A stretch of DNA of 35,559 nucleotides, taken from the NCBI GenBank assembly GCA_015655075.1, contig JAATFT010000066.1, positions 1 to 35,559 of the forward strand, read 5' to 3'. Positions 23,774 to 32,566 of the stretch are shown here, piece by piece (the first letter of the stretch is position 1; every line of letters begins with the position of its first letter). The translations under genes and the position numbers were made by a program. This DNA is from Clostridiales bacterium (GTDB taxonomy: Bacteria; Bacillota; Clostridia; Lachnospirales; Lachnospiraceae). The notes under the pieces were generated by a model, which was not told the origin of the DNA, searched no databases, and was given only the letters and a program-made list of their open reading frames with translations.

Positions 23774-25306
23774 ATGACAAAGCTGTCAGTCTTAATCGCA
23801 GATGATGACCATCTTATGCTCAAAAATCTACAGAAACTGATAAACTGGAGCAATTTAGGATTCCAGGTTATTGCAACTGCCACAAATGGTAAAAAAGCTT
23901 TGTATTATATAAATAAATATCATCCCCAGGTTCTAATAACCGACATCATCATGCCAATCATAAATGGCCTGGAATTAATTGAATATGTACGGGATAAATA
24001 TCCGGAAACAAAAATATTCATCATTTCTTCCTATGATGAATTTGAATATGCAAAAAAAGCAATCGAGAAAGGCGTTACCGATTATATATTAAAAACTGAG
24101 ATTACTGCCGCTTCATTTACGGCCAAATTATCCTCCCTTCATCAAGAATGTATTTCACGGAATCGGATACTATCCACCGTTTTGAGCCGGGAATTCACAA
24201 GCTTTTTTGATGACAATCCTAAAGAACCAGGGCAGGAGCTTATAGCGGCCTATCCTATGCTTGGCAGACTTTTGAGGAACCGGTATCAGTTTTTTATAAT
24301 AACGCAAATGATAGGTTTCTCATGCTATATTCAGAACATGTTAAATTATTACCAGGAATCTTCACAATTTATCTATTCTTCTCTGCAATCCATGGAAGAA
24401 TTTTCAATGACTCCCGTTTTGTTTTCCTGCAAACACTTTTGCATATTAGGGATTCCCATTGAAAGCGATTATGATAATCAGATTTTTACGGTAAAATCAT
24501 TAATAAAAAAAATACTGCTTAATTTAAACAGAAGAGCTGCGCATACCTGTATGCTCTTCTACTCGAATGCCCTGATTACCCCCATTGAATTACTTAAGTT
24601 TTATCAGAAAAATCAGAATCTATTAAGTTTTTATGCCTCTTTCAACATAGCGGCCTCACTGACTTTTCAGAAAATTGAATCAACTCCTCAAGAAACAATT
24701 GTAAATGATTTTTCTTTTAAAAAATTATCTTTGTCCAAAGAGCATCTGGAAAATGATGTATTCGAAATGAAGAAATATCTTACTACCTGTTATCAGTGTA
24801 AAAATTATCAGGCAATGATACAATTTTATCAGAGTTTCTGCACCCATATGGAAATCGTTAGCAGCAATATTCTTCATTTCGACGAACAATTTTTTTTCCC
24901 TTCCTTAGAGTATCTGTTAAAATGGGTTTTTAATAAATACGAACAATGTATCAACGGATTATATGACAGTCAGATACGGAAATACAATCCTTGCGTGGAA
25001 ACCGCCATTCGTTATATGCAGCATAATTATTCCGACTATACTCTATCAGCAGAAAATATATCTTCACAGGCTGCTTTAAGTCCGGGACGGCTGGGGGTTT
25101 TATTCAAACAGGATACAGGTAAAACCATTAATGAGTATCTGACAGATTTAAGGATTAAAAACGCTATTTATTTCTTAAATAATACAACCATGAAAATATA
25201 TGAAATCTCTGATAAATGTGGCTACAAGTCATCCCAATATTTCAGCCAGATATTTTATCAGAAAACAGGAAAGAAACCTATCGATTACCGCAAAATGAAT
25301 CACTGA
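23774..25306 (+). CDS. YesN-type response regulator (REC plus AraC DNA-binding domain)
   Basis: A 510-residue regulator. The receiver domain (residues 4-120) has the acidic pocket at Asp10-12, the phosphoacceptor Asp57 in ITDIIMP, Ser85/86 and Lys107. A long middle region of about 270 residues has no motif I recognise, as is usual for this family. The C-terminal AraC/XylS domain carries two helix-turn-helices: LSAENISSQAALSPGRLGVL and IYEISDKCGYKSSQYFSQIF, ending in TGKKPIDYRK. A GGGAGG site precedes the ATG. The kinase gene follows 62 bp downstream on the same strand. Divergence from the CUT2 operon makes that operon its likely target. Confidence 0.93.
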   Translation: MTKLSVLIADDDHLMLKNLQKLINWSNLGFQVIATATNGKKALYYINKYHPQVLITDIIMPIINGLELIEYVRDKYPETKIFIISSYDEFEYAKKAIEKGVTDYILKTEITAASFTAKLSSLHQECISRNRILSTVLSREFTSFFDDNPKEPGQELIAAYPMLGRLLRNRYQFFIITQMIGFSCYIQNMLNYYQESSQFIYSSLQSMEEFSMTPVLFSCKHFCILGIPIESDYDNQIFTVKSLIKKILLNLNRRAAHTCMLFYSNALITPIELLKFYQKNQNLLSFYASFNIAASLTFQKIESTPQETIVNDFSFKKLSLSKEHLENDVFEMKKYLTTCYQCKNYQAMIQFYQSFCTHMEIVSSNILHFDEQFFFPSLEYLLKWVFNKYEQCINGLYDSQIRKYNPCVETAIRYMQHNYSDYTLSAENISSQAALSPGRLGVLFKQDTGKTINEYLTDLRIKNAIYFLNNTTMKIYEISDKCGYKSSQYFSQIFYQKTGKKPIDYRKMNH

Positions 25307-25326
25307 TAAAATGAGGGGGAACTAAA

Positions 25327-25352
25327 TAACACATCTGCAGGCAAATGTGTTA
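25327..25352 (+). promoter_or_regulatory. Intercistronic hairpin between regulator and kinase genes
   Basis: TAACACAT (25327-25334) and ATGTGTTA (25345-25352) form an 8-bp perfect stem with a 10-base loop. There is no T-run after it, so it is not an intrinsic terminator. It buries the in-frame ATG at 25345, supporting the ATG at 25369 as the kinase start, and may lower kinase translation or stabilise the upstream message. Confidence 0.5.
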
Positions 25353-25368
25353 TACAACGGGTGTTAAT

Positions 25369-27123
25369 ATGAAAAAACAGATTTTTTTTGTAAGATCAAA
25401 GATAGCGAGAAGAATATCAAAAAAAATGTCTATCATCTATCTTTCCATATACTTTTTTATCCTTACCATGCTGCTGTTAATTCTCTCTCCGGCTTTATAC
25501 CGGATTGCCGTTGATAAGGCGGCCTATAATCTATCAGTGATGACGGACGAATTTCGCATAGTACAGGATTCCATGGCGGAAAGCCTTAACAGTTTAAACC
25601 TGGATCTGAACCTTGATTTATACTTATCTTCCTATTATTCTGATTCAAATGCTGCCAGTAAAGAAAAAGTAAATCTCTCTCTTAGTAAAATTGCATCCAT
25701 CAACAGCAATACCCTGACCTTTTGCCTGGAAGACCGGAACGGAATTTTTTTTTCATCCCTTTCCCATTCCTATATCGATAAGCAGAAATATCTGCATTCC
25801 TATTTCAACTATAAGGATTTGTTAAAATTTAACTACAGCTCCTATTTTTCACCGGTTATACAGAATCAGTTTCATTCCGAATACCTGGCATATGAATGCT
25901 TTGCCTATTCAAAAAATTTAAATATTGCTTCCATTCCACTGACTGCTACCGTGTTCTATAATGCCACTACTATTATGAAGCATTGCAGGGAACTATCGGA
26001 TACGACCTTTACGTCTTTTTCAATTATAAACCGTTATAACTATGTTTTATATCAATCCGCACAAAATGAATTATATAAAAACTGTTTAGAGGAACTAAAC
26101 AAAACAAAGACTACTTCAGGGAAAATTCACGGTAAGGGGGGAATTTTCTTCTTTCAGTCCATTCCATCGACTAACTGTACCATCATAGCCTATACACCTT
26201 ATTCCCAGCTATTTTCCACAGCTGCATTTATCATAGGCATAATAACGTTATTATACCTGCTGTCACCCATACTGTATATGTTATTCCTTGCACCCTTGAT
26301 TCAACGGCAGCTGGCTCCGTTAAAAAAGTTATCCGATGCAATGTCAGGCTATTCTGTTGGAAATGATATTGAAACGGATATCCATACGGAGGACGAAATT
26401 GAAGTTGTAAACAATTCTTTTCATCAGATGATAAAAGAAATCAACAGGCAGATTGATAAAATCAAAAAGAAAGAACACGAGAACTCTGTAATAAGCTATA
26501 AATTGCTTGCAACACAAATAGATCCCCATTTTATATATAATACTATGAATATCATCAATATTATGGCAAGGGAAGGCAATATGGAAGCTGTCGTTGAAAT
26601 TAATTCCGCATTAATCAAAATTCTCAGAGAAAGACTAAATTCCAAGCTGAATGTATTTGAGTCAATTAATAATGAAGTCGATACCATGATGCAGTACTAT
26701 CTTATAGCATCTTACCGTTATCAAAATCATATTACAGTAAATTTTAATATTGATGAGGCCTTGGGAAATAAATTAATACCCAAAAACATATTGCAGCCTC
26801 TGGTAGAAAATGCCTTTTTTCACGGCTTCCCAGATGAACGTTCCATAACAGAGGGAAGTGTGGGTATTCTTATTTATTCCATGGAAAATGAAATTATAAT
26901 TGAAGTCAGCGATAATGGGCAGGGAATGTCTCCTGCCCGGATCAATGAAATATTAAATAATTCCTATAGTATATATGACGATAAGAAACCTCACATCGGT
27001 ATTGATAATATTAAACAGCGTTTGAATTATTTATATGACGGAAATTACCAGCTAGTTATACAAAGTGCTGAAAATCAAGGGACAACTGTGATTATTACAA
27101 TACCCGATATTTCAACTTCATAA
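25369..27123 (+). CDS. YesM-type sensor histidine kinase
   Basis: A 584-residue membrane sensor. One transmembrane segment lies near residues 25-50 (IYLSIYFFILTMLLLIL) and a second around 285-310 (AAFIIGIITLLYLLSPI), enclosing an extracellular sensing domain of about 230 residues. A HAMP-type linker follows (LAPLKKLSDAMSGYSVG). The kinase core has His387 in IDPHFIYNTMN, typical of the LytS/YesM group, Asn481 in LVENAFFHG, and the ATP-lid glycine motifs DNGQGMS and IGIDNIKQRL. It forms a pair with the preceding regulator. The ribosome site (GGGTGT) is weak; the only alternative start, at 25345, lies in a hairpin. Confidence 0.93.
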   Translation: MKKQIFFVRSKIARRISKKMSIIYLSIYFFILTMLLLILSPALYRIAVDKAAYNLSVMTDEFRIVQDSMAESLNSLNLDLNLDLYLSSYYSDSNAASKEKVNLSLSKIASINSNTLTFCLEDRNGIFFSSLSHSYIDKQKYLHSYFNYKDLLKFNYSSYFSPVIQNQFHSEYLAYECFAYSKNLNIASIPLTATVFYNATTIMKHCRELSDTTFTSFSIINRYNYVLYQSAQNELYKNCLEELNKTKTTSGKIHGKGGIFFFQSIPSTNCTIIAYTPYSQLFSTAAFIIGIITLLYLLSPILYMLFLAPLIQRQLAPLKKLSDAMSGYSVGNDIETDIHTEDEIEVVNNSFHQMIKEINRQIDKIKKKEHENSVISYKLLATQIDPHFIYNTMNIINIMAREGNMEAVVEINSALIKILRERLNSKLNVFESINNEVDTMMQYYLIASYRYQNHITVNFNIDEALGNKLIPKNILQPLVENAFFHGFPDERSITEGSVGILIYSMENEIIIEVSDNGQGMSPARINEILNNSYSIYDDKKPHIGIDNIKQRLNYLYDGNYQLVIQSAENQGTTVIITIPDISTS

Positions 27124-27160
27124 TCAGGAAACCATTATATCAGACGGCAGCCTAAAAAAT

Positions 27161-28306
27161 CTATATACTATGCTCACACTCCATACTGCTCTCACCGTTC
27201 CACATTTTCACCGCGGTCCAGGGCTTATCTTCTCCCGACCAGAAAACATGCGACGGTGCAAGCCCCAGGGGTAAGAAAACTGCCGAACAAAGGTACAGGC
27301 TTCCCGTGGAAATATAACCTTCCCCCATTCCCGGCTGATGCCCGCACACACCAACTCTGAGCCATCCGTTTTTATCAAAGTTTCCCGGAAATGACATAAT
27401 TCTTCTTATTACCGCCGTTAATCCGCAGCGCACCTGTTCATAGGTAAGCGCCGGTTCCAGCCGGTTATCCAGGACTGTTTGCGCCAGGCAGTGAAATGCC
27501 CCAAAGCGATAGGTTAAGGAACGGCCGAACATTGGATAGGAGCCGTCCGGTGCTATCAGATGCTCCTGAACCGTCCCATAGCGGGACGCTCTTTTTCTTA
27601 TTTCCGGTATCATCTCTTCCCAGTCTTTATATTCCCTGCCCACCAGCTTCAATATATCCATAAGCATCGGCTGTATGACAAAGCTATTGTAATAATCCCA
27701 ATGAAATTCACTGCCGTCGCCATAAATACCGTCCCCCAGATACCACTGCTCATGCTGCTTTATGGCATAATCAATTCTCATGGGATCCCAATCCGTCTCT
27801 TTTGCATAATAAAGAAATACTTCAATCATACCGCCAAATAAAAGCCAGTTACAAGCGTAAGGCTTTCTGGTCCTTGTCTGTTTCATGGCCGCTATGAGAT
27901 TTTGTCTGTCTTTGCTTTCTAACTTTTCCCATAGTTCGGCAGGCGCACGTAATATTGCCTGGGCAAGAAATGCCGCGTCCACCATAGGCTGATGGCCGGA
28001 CCGGAAATTCATATAATCCTTAGCTTCGGAATTAACGGCATTGGATATGGCCTGTCTTGCCATTTTAGCATACTTTATCCTTAATTTTTCTTCCTCTCCC
28101 TCAAGTTTTGTGCACGAAAGCCACGGCGCCATGCCCAGCAGGCTGCGCCCTAATGCCTCAAGATAAGTAAACTGCGCCCTGTCTTCTTTGGGGAGCTTTC
28201 CTTCCACAGGCATTTCTTCACACAGACAATCCCTGCTTAAGGCATCCAATACCGGAGTTGTTATTTTAAGCATCGTATCCAGCCAATATTTTCTTGTCTC
28301 AATCAT
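27161..28306 (-). CDS. DUF2264 family protein
   Basis: The 381-residue predicted cytoplasmic protein matches the DUF2264 pattern: RKYWLDTMLKITTPVLDALS, FTYLEALGRSLLGMAPWL, a central WLLFGGMIEVFLYY and GDGSEFHWDYYNSFVIQPML, and late RFGAFHCLAQTVL. DUF2264 proteins have an alpha-toroid fold related to polysaccharide lyases and unsaturated uronyl hydrolases and occur beside LplABC-type transporters. Some family members are longer, with an added C-terminal part that is absent here. AGGAGA precedes the ATG at 28306; upstream in-frame Met codons lie in repeat-like sequence and lack sites. It follows the LplC gene, so it probably acts on the imported oligosaccharide. The reaction is unknown. Confidence 0.88.
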   Translation of the reverse strand: MIETRKYWLDTMLKITTPVLDALSRDCLCEEMPVEGKLPKEDRAQFTYLEALGRSLLGMAPWLSCTKLEGEEEKLRIKYAKMARQAISNAVNSEAKDYMNFRSGHQPMVDAAFLAQAILRAPAELWEKLESKDRQNLIAAMKQTRTRKPYACNWLLFGGMIEVFLYYAKETDWDPMRIDYAIKQHEQWYLGDGIYGDGSEFHWDYYNSFVIQPMLMDILKLVGREYKDWEEMIPEIRKRASRYGTVQEHLIAPDGSYPMFGRSLTYRFGAFHCLAQTVLDNRLEPALTYEQVRCGLTAVIRRIMSFPGNFDKNGWLRVGVCGHQPGMGEGYISTGSLYLCSAVFLPLGLAPSHVFWSGEDKPWTAVKMWNGESSMECEHSI

Positions 28307-28342
28307 ATTCTCTCCTCTTTTCTTCATAAGAGTACTCTCGGA

Positions 28343-28479
28343 GTTACTGTTCACGGCCGATAAACTCGACGTGTTTTTTGTGAGTGCAGCGAAGCGAAAG
28401 TCACAGAAAACCGGAGTATAGCAGCGCCAAAACGCTGGTTTTGCGTTTTGTGTGCATCGCGAAGCGTGTTACTGTTCAC
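28343..28479 (-). repeat. Candidate dispersed palindromic repeat flanked by 12-bp direct repeats
   Basis: GTTACTGTTCAC occurs at 28343-28354 and 28468-28479. Between them lie a perfect inverted repeat CAAAACGC/GCGTTTTG and GCGAAGCG twice. The minus strand is open through the whole block, with a peptide including RFGAAILRFSVTFASLHSQK. I have the impression that similar segments recur in Lachnospiraceae genomes, which must be tested. It separates the LplC gene from the DUF2264 gene. Bases 28480-28586 hold no other gene, only an imperfect inverted pair around CTCGGAAAAC and GGTTTCCGAAAG. Confidence 0.45.
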
Positions 28480-28586
28480 AGAACTGTAGTAACCTCTCGG
28501 AAAACTCTTTGTATGCAGATTTGTGCCGCAAAGATGCGTATAGGGAGGTTTCCGAAAGTGCTCCATATATATAAATTTCTCTCCCC

Positions 28587-29477
28587 TCAGCCTTTTACGG
28601 CGCCGATCATAACACCTTTTACAAAATATTTCTGCAAAAATGGATATATGCACAAGACCGGTACTGTTGAAATTACAATTGCCGCATATTTAATCGTTTC
28701 CGCATAGGTATCCATGGTATCCTTATTAGCCGCCCCCTCATTCAGCAGATTGGAATTTGCTATGAGCACCGCCCTTAAAATGTTCTGGATGGGAAGCAGC
28801 TCATTTTTGGTAATATACAAAGATGCATTAAACCAGCTGTTCCAGTGCCCCACACCATAATAAAGCAGCAGAACCGCCAGGGTGGGTTTAATTAACGGGG
28901 TGATAATTTTAAACAAAACCGTAAAGTCGCCGGCGCCATCCATGTACGCCGACTCAGTCAGGCTTTCCGGCACCGCTTCAATTGCCGTTTTACAAATAAT
29001 CGCATTGTATATACTTAAGGCTCCCGGAATAATCAAAGCCCACAGATTATTATACAGCCCCAGGGATTTCTGGTTTAAATAAGTAGGAATCAATCCGCCT
29101 CCAAAAAACATGGTAAACATGAGATAGCCTATGATATACTTTTTCCAGAACACATTTTTCGCCGCCATAAAATATCCGCACAGCAACGTCATAATAATGT
29201 TAAGGGGCAAGGCAACCGCAAGTACGATAAGGATGTTTCTAAAACCGCTTATAATCAGAGGATGCTCCAGAGCCTTTTTATACGCCCCCAGCCCGAAATT
29301 CTTCGGCCATAATAATTTTCCCGGGTTAGTGCTGATTGCCGTACTGCTGCTGAAAGATGCACATATAACATACCATATTGGATAAAAAGTTACAATAATA
29401 AGTCCCAGCATCAATAAGGTGATAATAATATCTAATGCAAAATCTCCCCTGCTTCTTTTAATATACCTTATTCTCAT
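28587..29477 (-). CDS. Carbohydrate ABC transporter permease, LplC type (CUT1), system 2
   Basis: This 296-residue permease has six hydrophobic segments. The EAA loop reads ESAYMDGAGDFTVLFKIITP and the C-terminus (PFLQKYFVKGVMIGAVKG) is the LplC hallmark. GGAGGAGG is 4 bases from the ATG. It starts 12 bp after the LplB partner. It is a relative, not a near copy, of the LplC protein at 181-1050, so the two transporters are likely to carry different sugars. Confidence 0.93.
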   Translation of the reverse strand: MRIRYIKRSRGDFALDIIITLLMLGLIIVTFYPIWYVICASFSSSTAISTNPGKLLWPKNFGLGAYKKALEHPLIISGFRNILIVLAVALPLNIIMTLLCGYFMAAKNVFWKKYIIGYLMFTMFFGGGLIPTYLNQKSLGLYNNLWALIIPGALSIYNAIICKTAIEAVPESLTESAYMDGAGDFTVLFKIITPLIKPTLAVLLLYYGVGHWNSWFNASLYITKNELLPIQNILRAVLIANSNLLNEGAANKDTMDTYAETIKYAAIVISTVPVLCIYPFLQKYFVKGVMIGAVKG

Positions 29478-29489
29478 ATGGCCTCCTCC

Positions 29490-30395
29490 TTAAAACAGAC
29501 CGGAATTATTTATTTTCTTGCTGACAGCGTTGGTTGTCAGCAAAAATACTATGTTGACAAGAGAATTAAATAAGCCGATGGCGGTACTGTAGCTAAAATT
29601 AGCATCCAGCACTCCGATACGGTAAACATAAGTGGATATGACGTCCGCTACTTCATAAGTTGTGGAGGAATATAGGAGCAATATCTTCTCAAAACCCACA
29701 TTTAAAATTCCGCCCATCCTAAGAATAAATAAAATCGTAATAGTAGGCAGTAAACCCGGCAGGGTAATGTAGAGCATCTGACGTATTCTTCCGGCCCCGT
29801 CAACCCTTGCCGCTTCATACTGTTCCTGATCGATTCCGGCCAATGCCGCCAGATAGATGATAGAATCCCAGCCCACGGACTGCCAAATGCCCGATATAAT
29901 ATATATGGGATAAAACCAGTTTTTACTTGCCAGCAGATTCTTCCGTTCTCCTCCCAAAGCCGCCGCCATATCGGTAATAAGACCGTCGGATTGTGTAAAG
30001 GTCTTAATTAATCCGCTGATAATAACGATGGAAATAAAGTAGGGCATATAAGAAATGGTCTGGACCGTTTTCTTAAAGTAACGGTTTTTTATTTCATTAA
30101 TGAGCAGCGCCAGTATAACAGGGGCAGGAAACCCAAAAATAATACTTAAGGCGCTGATAGAAGCCGTGTTCCGCAAAATTCTCCAAAAATAATAATCGTT
30201 GAAAAACCGGACAAAATGTTCAAAGCCAACCCACTTACTACCCGCCATTCCTAAAGCGGGGCGGTAATTTTTGAATGCTATAATAATACCGTACATAGGT
30301 TTATAGCTGAATATGGCAATATAAATAATGACCGGCAGTATCATCAGATACTTAACCTTATTCCTCTTAAAATCTTTCGCAATAATTTTTGACAA
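29490..30395 (-). CDS. Carbohydrate ABC transporter permease, LplB type (CUT1), system 2
   Basis: A 301-residue MalF-like permease with the family opening VKYLMILPVIIYIAIFSYKP and YGIIIAFKNYRP, and the EAA loop YEAARVDGAGRIRQMLYITL. The end is TNAVSKKINNSGLF. The start is a TTG at 30395, because AGGAGG sits 7 bases before it and no ATG fits. It lies between its binding-protein gene (76 bp upstream, containing a repeat scar) and the LplC gene. Confidence 0.93.
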   Translation of the reverse strand: MSKIIAKDFKRNKVKYLMILPVIIYIAIFSYKPMYGIIIAFKNYRPALGMAGSKWVGFEHFVRFFNDYYFWRILRNTASISALSIIFGFPAPVILALLINEIKNRYFKKTVQTISYMPYFISIVIISGLIKTFTQSDGLITDMAAALGGERKNLLASKNWFYPIYIISGIWQSVGWDSIIYLAALAGIDQEQYEAARVDGAGRIRQMLYITLPGLLPTITILFILRMGGILNVGFEKILLLYSSTTYEVADVISTYVYRIGVLDANFSYSTAIGLFNSLVNIVFLLTTNAVSKKINNSGLF

Positions 30396-30418
30396 AGGCT
30401 ATCCTCCTATCTTATTCC

Positions 30419-30433
30419 CAAACACGCTCTAAG
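30419..30433 (-). repeat. Terminal scrap of the palindromic repeat
   Basis: CAAACACGCTCTAAG is identical to the last 15 bases of repeat copy 2. It lies between the LplB gene and its binding-protein gene. The rest of the element is missing. At 15 bp a chance match is unlikely but possible. Confidence 0.5.
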
Positions 30434-30471
30434 TTTGATTTGGAATTTTGCAGCAGCCCCAATCTTTAAAA

Positions 30472-32100
30472 TCACCTTGCCTGGAAACGGTCATAGGCTG
30501 TCTGGCGTATTTCCAGCAGGCGTTTCAGTCCCATATCATTTAAGGTCTGGACAAAAGCGTCGTAAGTTTCCAAAGATTCCTCTCCCGTCAGGAATTTTAA
30601 GGACATTTCCTTAATATAGGTACTGATTGCATTATAAATGGAGCTGCTTTCCGTCGTTTCGTCCACTGTCATGGTAACCGCCGTGGGATAAATCCAGCTT
30701 GTGGCTTCCTCGTTTGATTTGTCATACCACAAAGCTCTTGCTTCTTTTGATTCGGGTTTGGATGTCTCATTTATCATCTGTAATGCCTGTATTCCTAATC
30801 CCCATCCCACTTCTCCCGTATACAAAACCATGGCTTCGCTCATGCCAAGCTCATGATTTCTTATCTTATCCGTAAAAGCAGGCACTCCATTAACCATTTC
30901 ATAAGTATCCCCTTCCACACCAAAGTTCCAGTAATAGTAACCTTCCTCGCTGAATGGATAATCCAGCCAGCGGAGAGCAAGCTCGACTTTATCATCGGGA
31001 CAGCTGGTTGTAATGGCTGCGACGGCACTGACTATTTGATCCTCCGTGAAAACAGCGCCGGTTTTATCTCCTTCGTTTTTTACAGGATACGGAATACCTA
31101 CCCAGTTTGCACCGTTTCCGTTAGCCGCCGCATCCTCAATATAGGCATTAAGCGCTCCCAGATTGGCATTGGTAATGCCTACCTGGTTGTTGGCAATCTT
31201 TGTTCTTAATCCGTCGTCATCCAGAGTTACGACATCGGGATCAATAAGGCCTTCTCTGTTTAACTTATTCAGCCATGCCATATACTCCTTCCATTCCGGC
31301 TGTGCCTGTGCAAGCTGCACTTTTTTGTCCTTGTCTATGTACAGCGACATTTCAATGGTACCATAAGCGCCGAAAGCACCTGCCATTCCGGGGGATACTC
31401 TCCAGCTGGGGCAGAAAGCAAATTTAGCGCCGTATGCTTCATGAAAGGTGCGTATCGTATTTTCCCAGTCGGCAATCGTTACGGGGGTTTTTAGATTCTG
31501 TTCATCCAGCCAGTCCTGACGTATCAAAGGCCCCATATAAACCGATTGGCTTCTATCTTCACGGAAAAAGCCGAAGCAATAATATTTTCCGCTGTCTGTT
31601 TTTACCGATTTATCGGCATATTCATGACTCTGAAGATATTTCCAGTAATTAGGGGCATACTTTGGCAAAAGATCTGTTAAATCCCTAAGAATTCCTTCCT
31701 CAATATAGGTTTCGGCATCATTGATAATACCGTGCCAGATAATATCGGGCAGCTTTGTTTCTGCCAGCATTAAATTAAAGGCCTGGCTTGCATCCGTTCC
31801 GGATGTGGGAAAGGTCCAGTCCATATAAACGCCTGTCTGTTTTTCAAGGCCTGTATGGAACGGCGATTCTTCCCAGCCCGCTACGGTTGATGAGGGTCCT
31901 AGCTGACTGGCCCAGATCGACAGGGTTTCATCCGTCTTAATAGGATATCCGGTAAATTCTATTTCCTTGGTACCGGCAGCCGAATTGTTCAAATTACTCA
32001 CTCCCTTGGTTGGATTATTTCCCCCTCCTGAACACCCTGCTATCAGGGAAGCTGCCAAGGCTGCCATAAGTATCAGTGCCGTAAGCCTCTTTTTAAACAT
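30472..32100 (-). CDS. Extracellular solute-binding lipoprotein (CUT1, LplA-like), system 2
   Basis: This 542-residue lipoprotein captures the sugar for the LplB/LplC pair. The signal peptide ends ASLIAGC, giving lipidation at Cys23, followed by a Gly/Asn/Ser linker. The mature part is a large type-1 extracellular solute-binding protein, with TDETLSIWASQLGPSST near the start and an aromatic-rich binding cleft (for example YYYWNFGVEGDTY and EVGWGLGIQAL). About 540 residues is normal for LplA-like proteins. I chose the ATG at 32100, with GGAGGT 4 bases away, not the in-frame ATG at 32136. It is the first gene of the operon with LplB, LplC and probably DUF2264, divergent from the AraC-type sensor. 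Confidence 0.93.
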   Translation of the reverse strand: MFKKRLTALILMAALAASLIAGCSGGGNNPTKGVSNLNNSAAGTKEIEFTGYPIKTDETLSIWASQLGPSSTVAGWEESPFHTGLEKQTGVYMDWTFPTSGTDASQAFNLMLAETKLPDIIWHGIINDAETYIEEGILRDLTDLLPKYAPNYWKYLQSHEYADKSVKTDSGKYYCFGFFREDRSQSVYMGPLIRQDWLDEQNLKTPVTIADWENTIRTFHEAYGAKFAFCPSWRVSPGMAGAFGAYGTIEMSLYIDKDKKVQLAQAQPEWKEYMAWLNKLNREGLIDPDVVTLDDDGLRTKIANNQVGITNANLGALNAYIEDAAANGNGANWVGIPYPVKNEGDKTGAVFTEDQIVSAVAAITTSCPDDKVELALRWLDYPFSEEGYYYWNFGVEGDTYEMVNGVPAFTDKIRNHELGMSEAMVLYTGEVGWGLGIQALQMINETSKPESKEARALWYDKSNEEATSWIYPTAVTMTVDETTESSSIYNAISTYIKEMSLKFLTGEESLETYDAFVQTLNDMGLKRLLEIRQTAYDRFQAR

Positions 32101-32250
32101 GTTTACCTCCATTCCTGCGCACGCTTTTTTACGCATCTTAATTTGTGCCGGGGATTACTCGGACACAAATTCATTATTTTTTAAAGGCAATCCAGGGTCC
32201 CGATATTCCCGGCCGGTCCGATAATCCGTCCGGCTGATTTGCCCAACGTT

Positions 32251-32360
32251 ATTATAGAATGCCGATTGTGCAAAGTATATCATTCATTTTGAAAATGAAT
32301 TGTTTATTTTTACAAAAGAAATTGTTCGTTTTTCAAATCAATTGTTCATTTTTCAAAAAG
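32251..32360 (-). promoter_or_regulatory. Activator-dependent promoter with four phased AraC-type sites
   Basis: On the minus strand a perfect TATAAT (32251-32256) has no recognisable -35 box (TATACT at the 17-base position). Upstream, a TTCATTTT(T)nnAAAA-like unit recurs four times, starting near 32284, 32303, 32325 and 32345, about 20-22 bp apart. Three of them share AATTGTT in front (32298, 32320, 32340). The first forms a perfect 9-bp palindrome around one base (32282-32300). This spacing of two helical turns suits an AraC-family activator bound on one DNA face. The rest of 32101-32566 contains a weak plus-strand TATAAT (32387-32392) for the regulator gene and no ORF. Confidence 0.6.
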
Positions 32361-32566
32361 CTGTTTTATTTTTATCCAAAATAAAATATAATGATATACA
32401 GATATTACTAACACAACGTTTCTGTAATAGTTTTTCAAATTTCCGAAGGCCGGATAATTTATGAAGGTACTTTCAGAACGTTGTACCAGGGATGTGATTT
32501 GGCACCCGGTTCATTGAAAATATTATATTGTAAAATTTGCATAATGTTATGCAGCAGGAGTAACCC

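Noticed and set aside
25345..25368. Upstream start for the YesM-type kinase
   Set aside because: The ATG at 25345 is in the stem of a hairpin and has no ribosome site at suitable distance.
28351..28653. 100-residue minus-strand ORF between LplC and DUF2264
   Set aside because: It starts inside the LplC permease gene, follows the repeat-like block and lacks a ribosome site; treated as part of a candidate dispersed repeat.
32282..32360. CRISPR array or plasmid-type origin iterons
   Set aside because: The units are about 20 bp, degenerate, without spacers, with no cas or replication gene nearby; the position upstream of a promoter fits regulator sites better.
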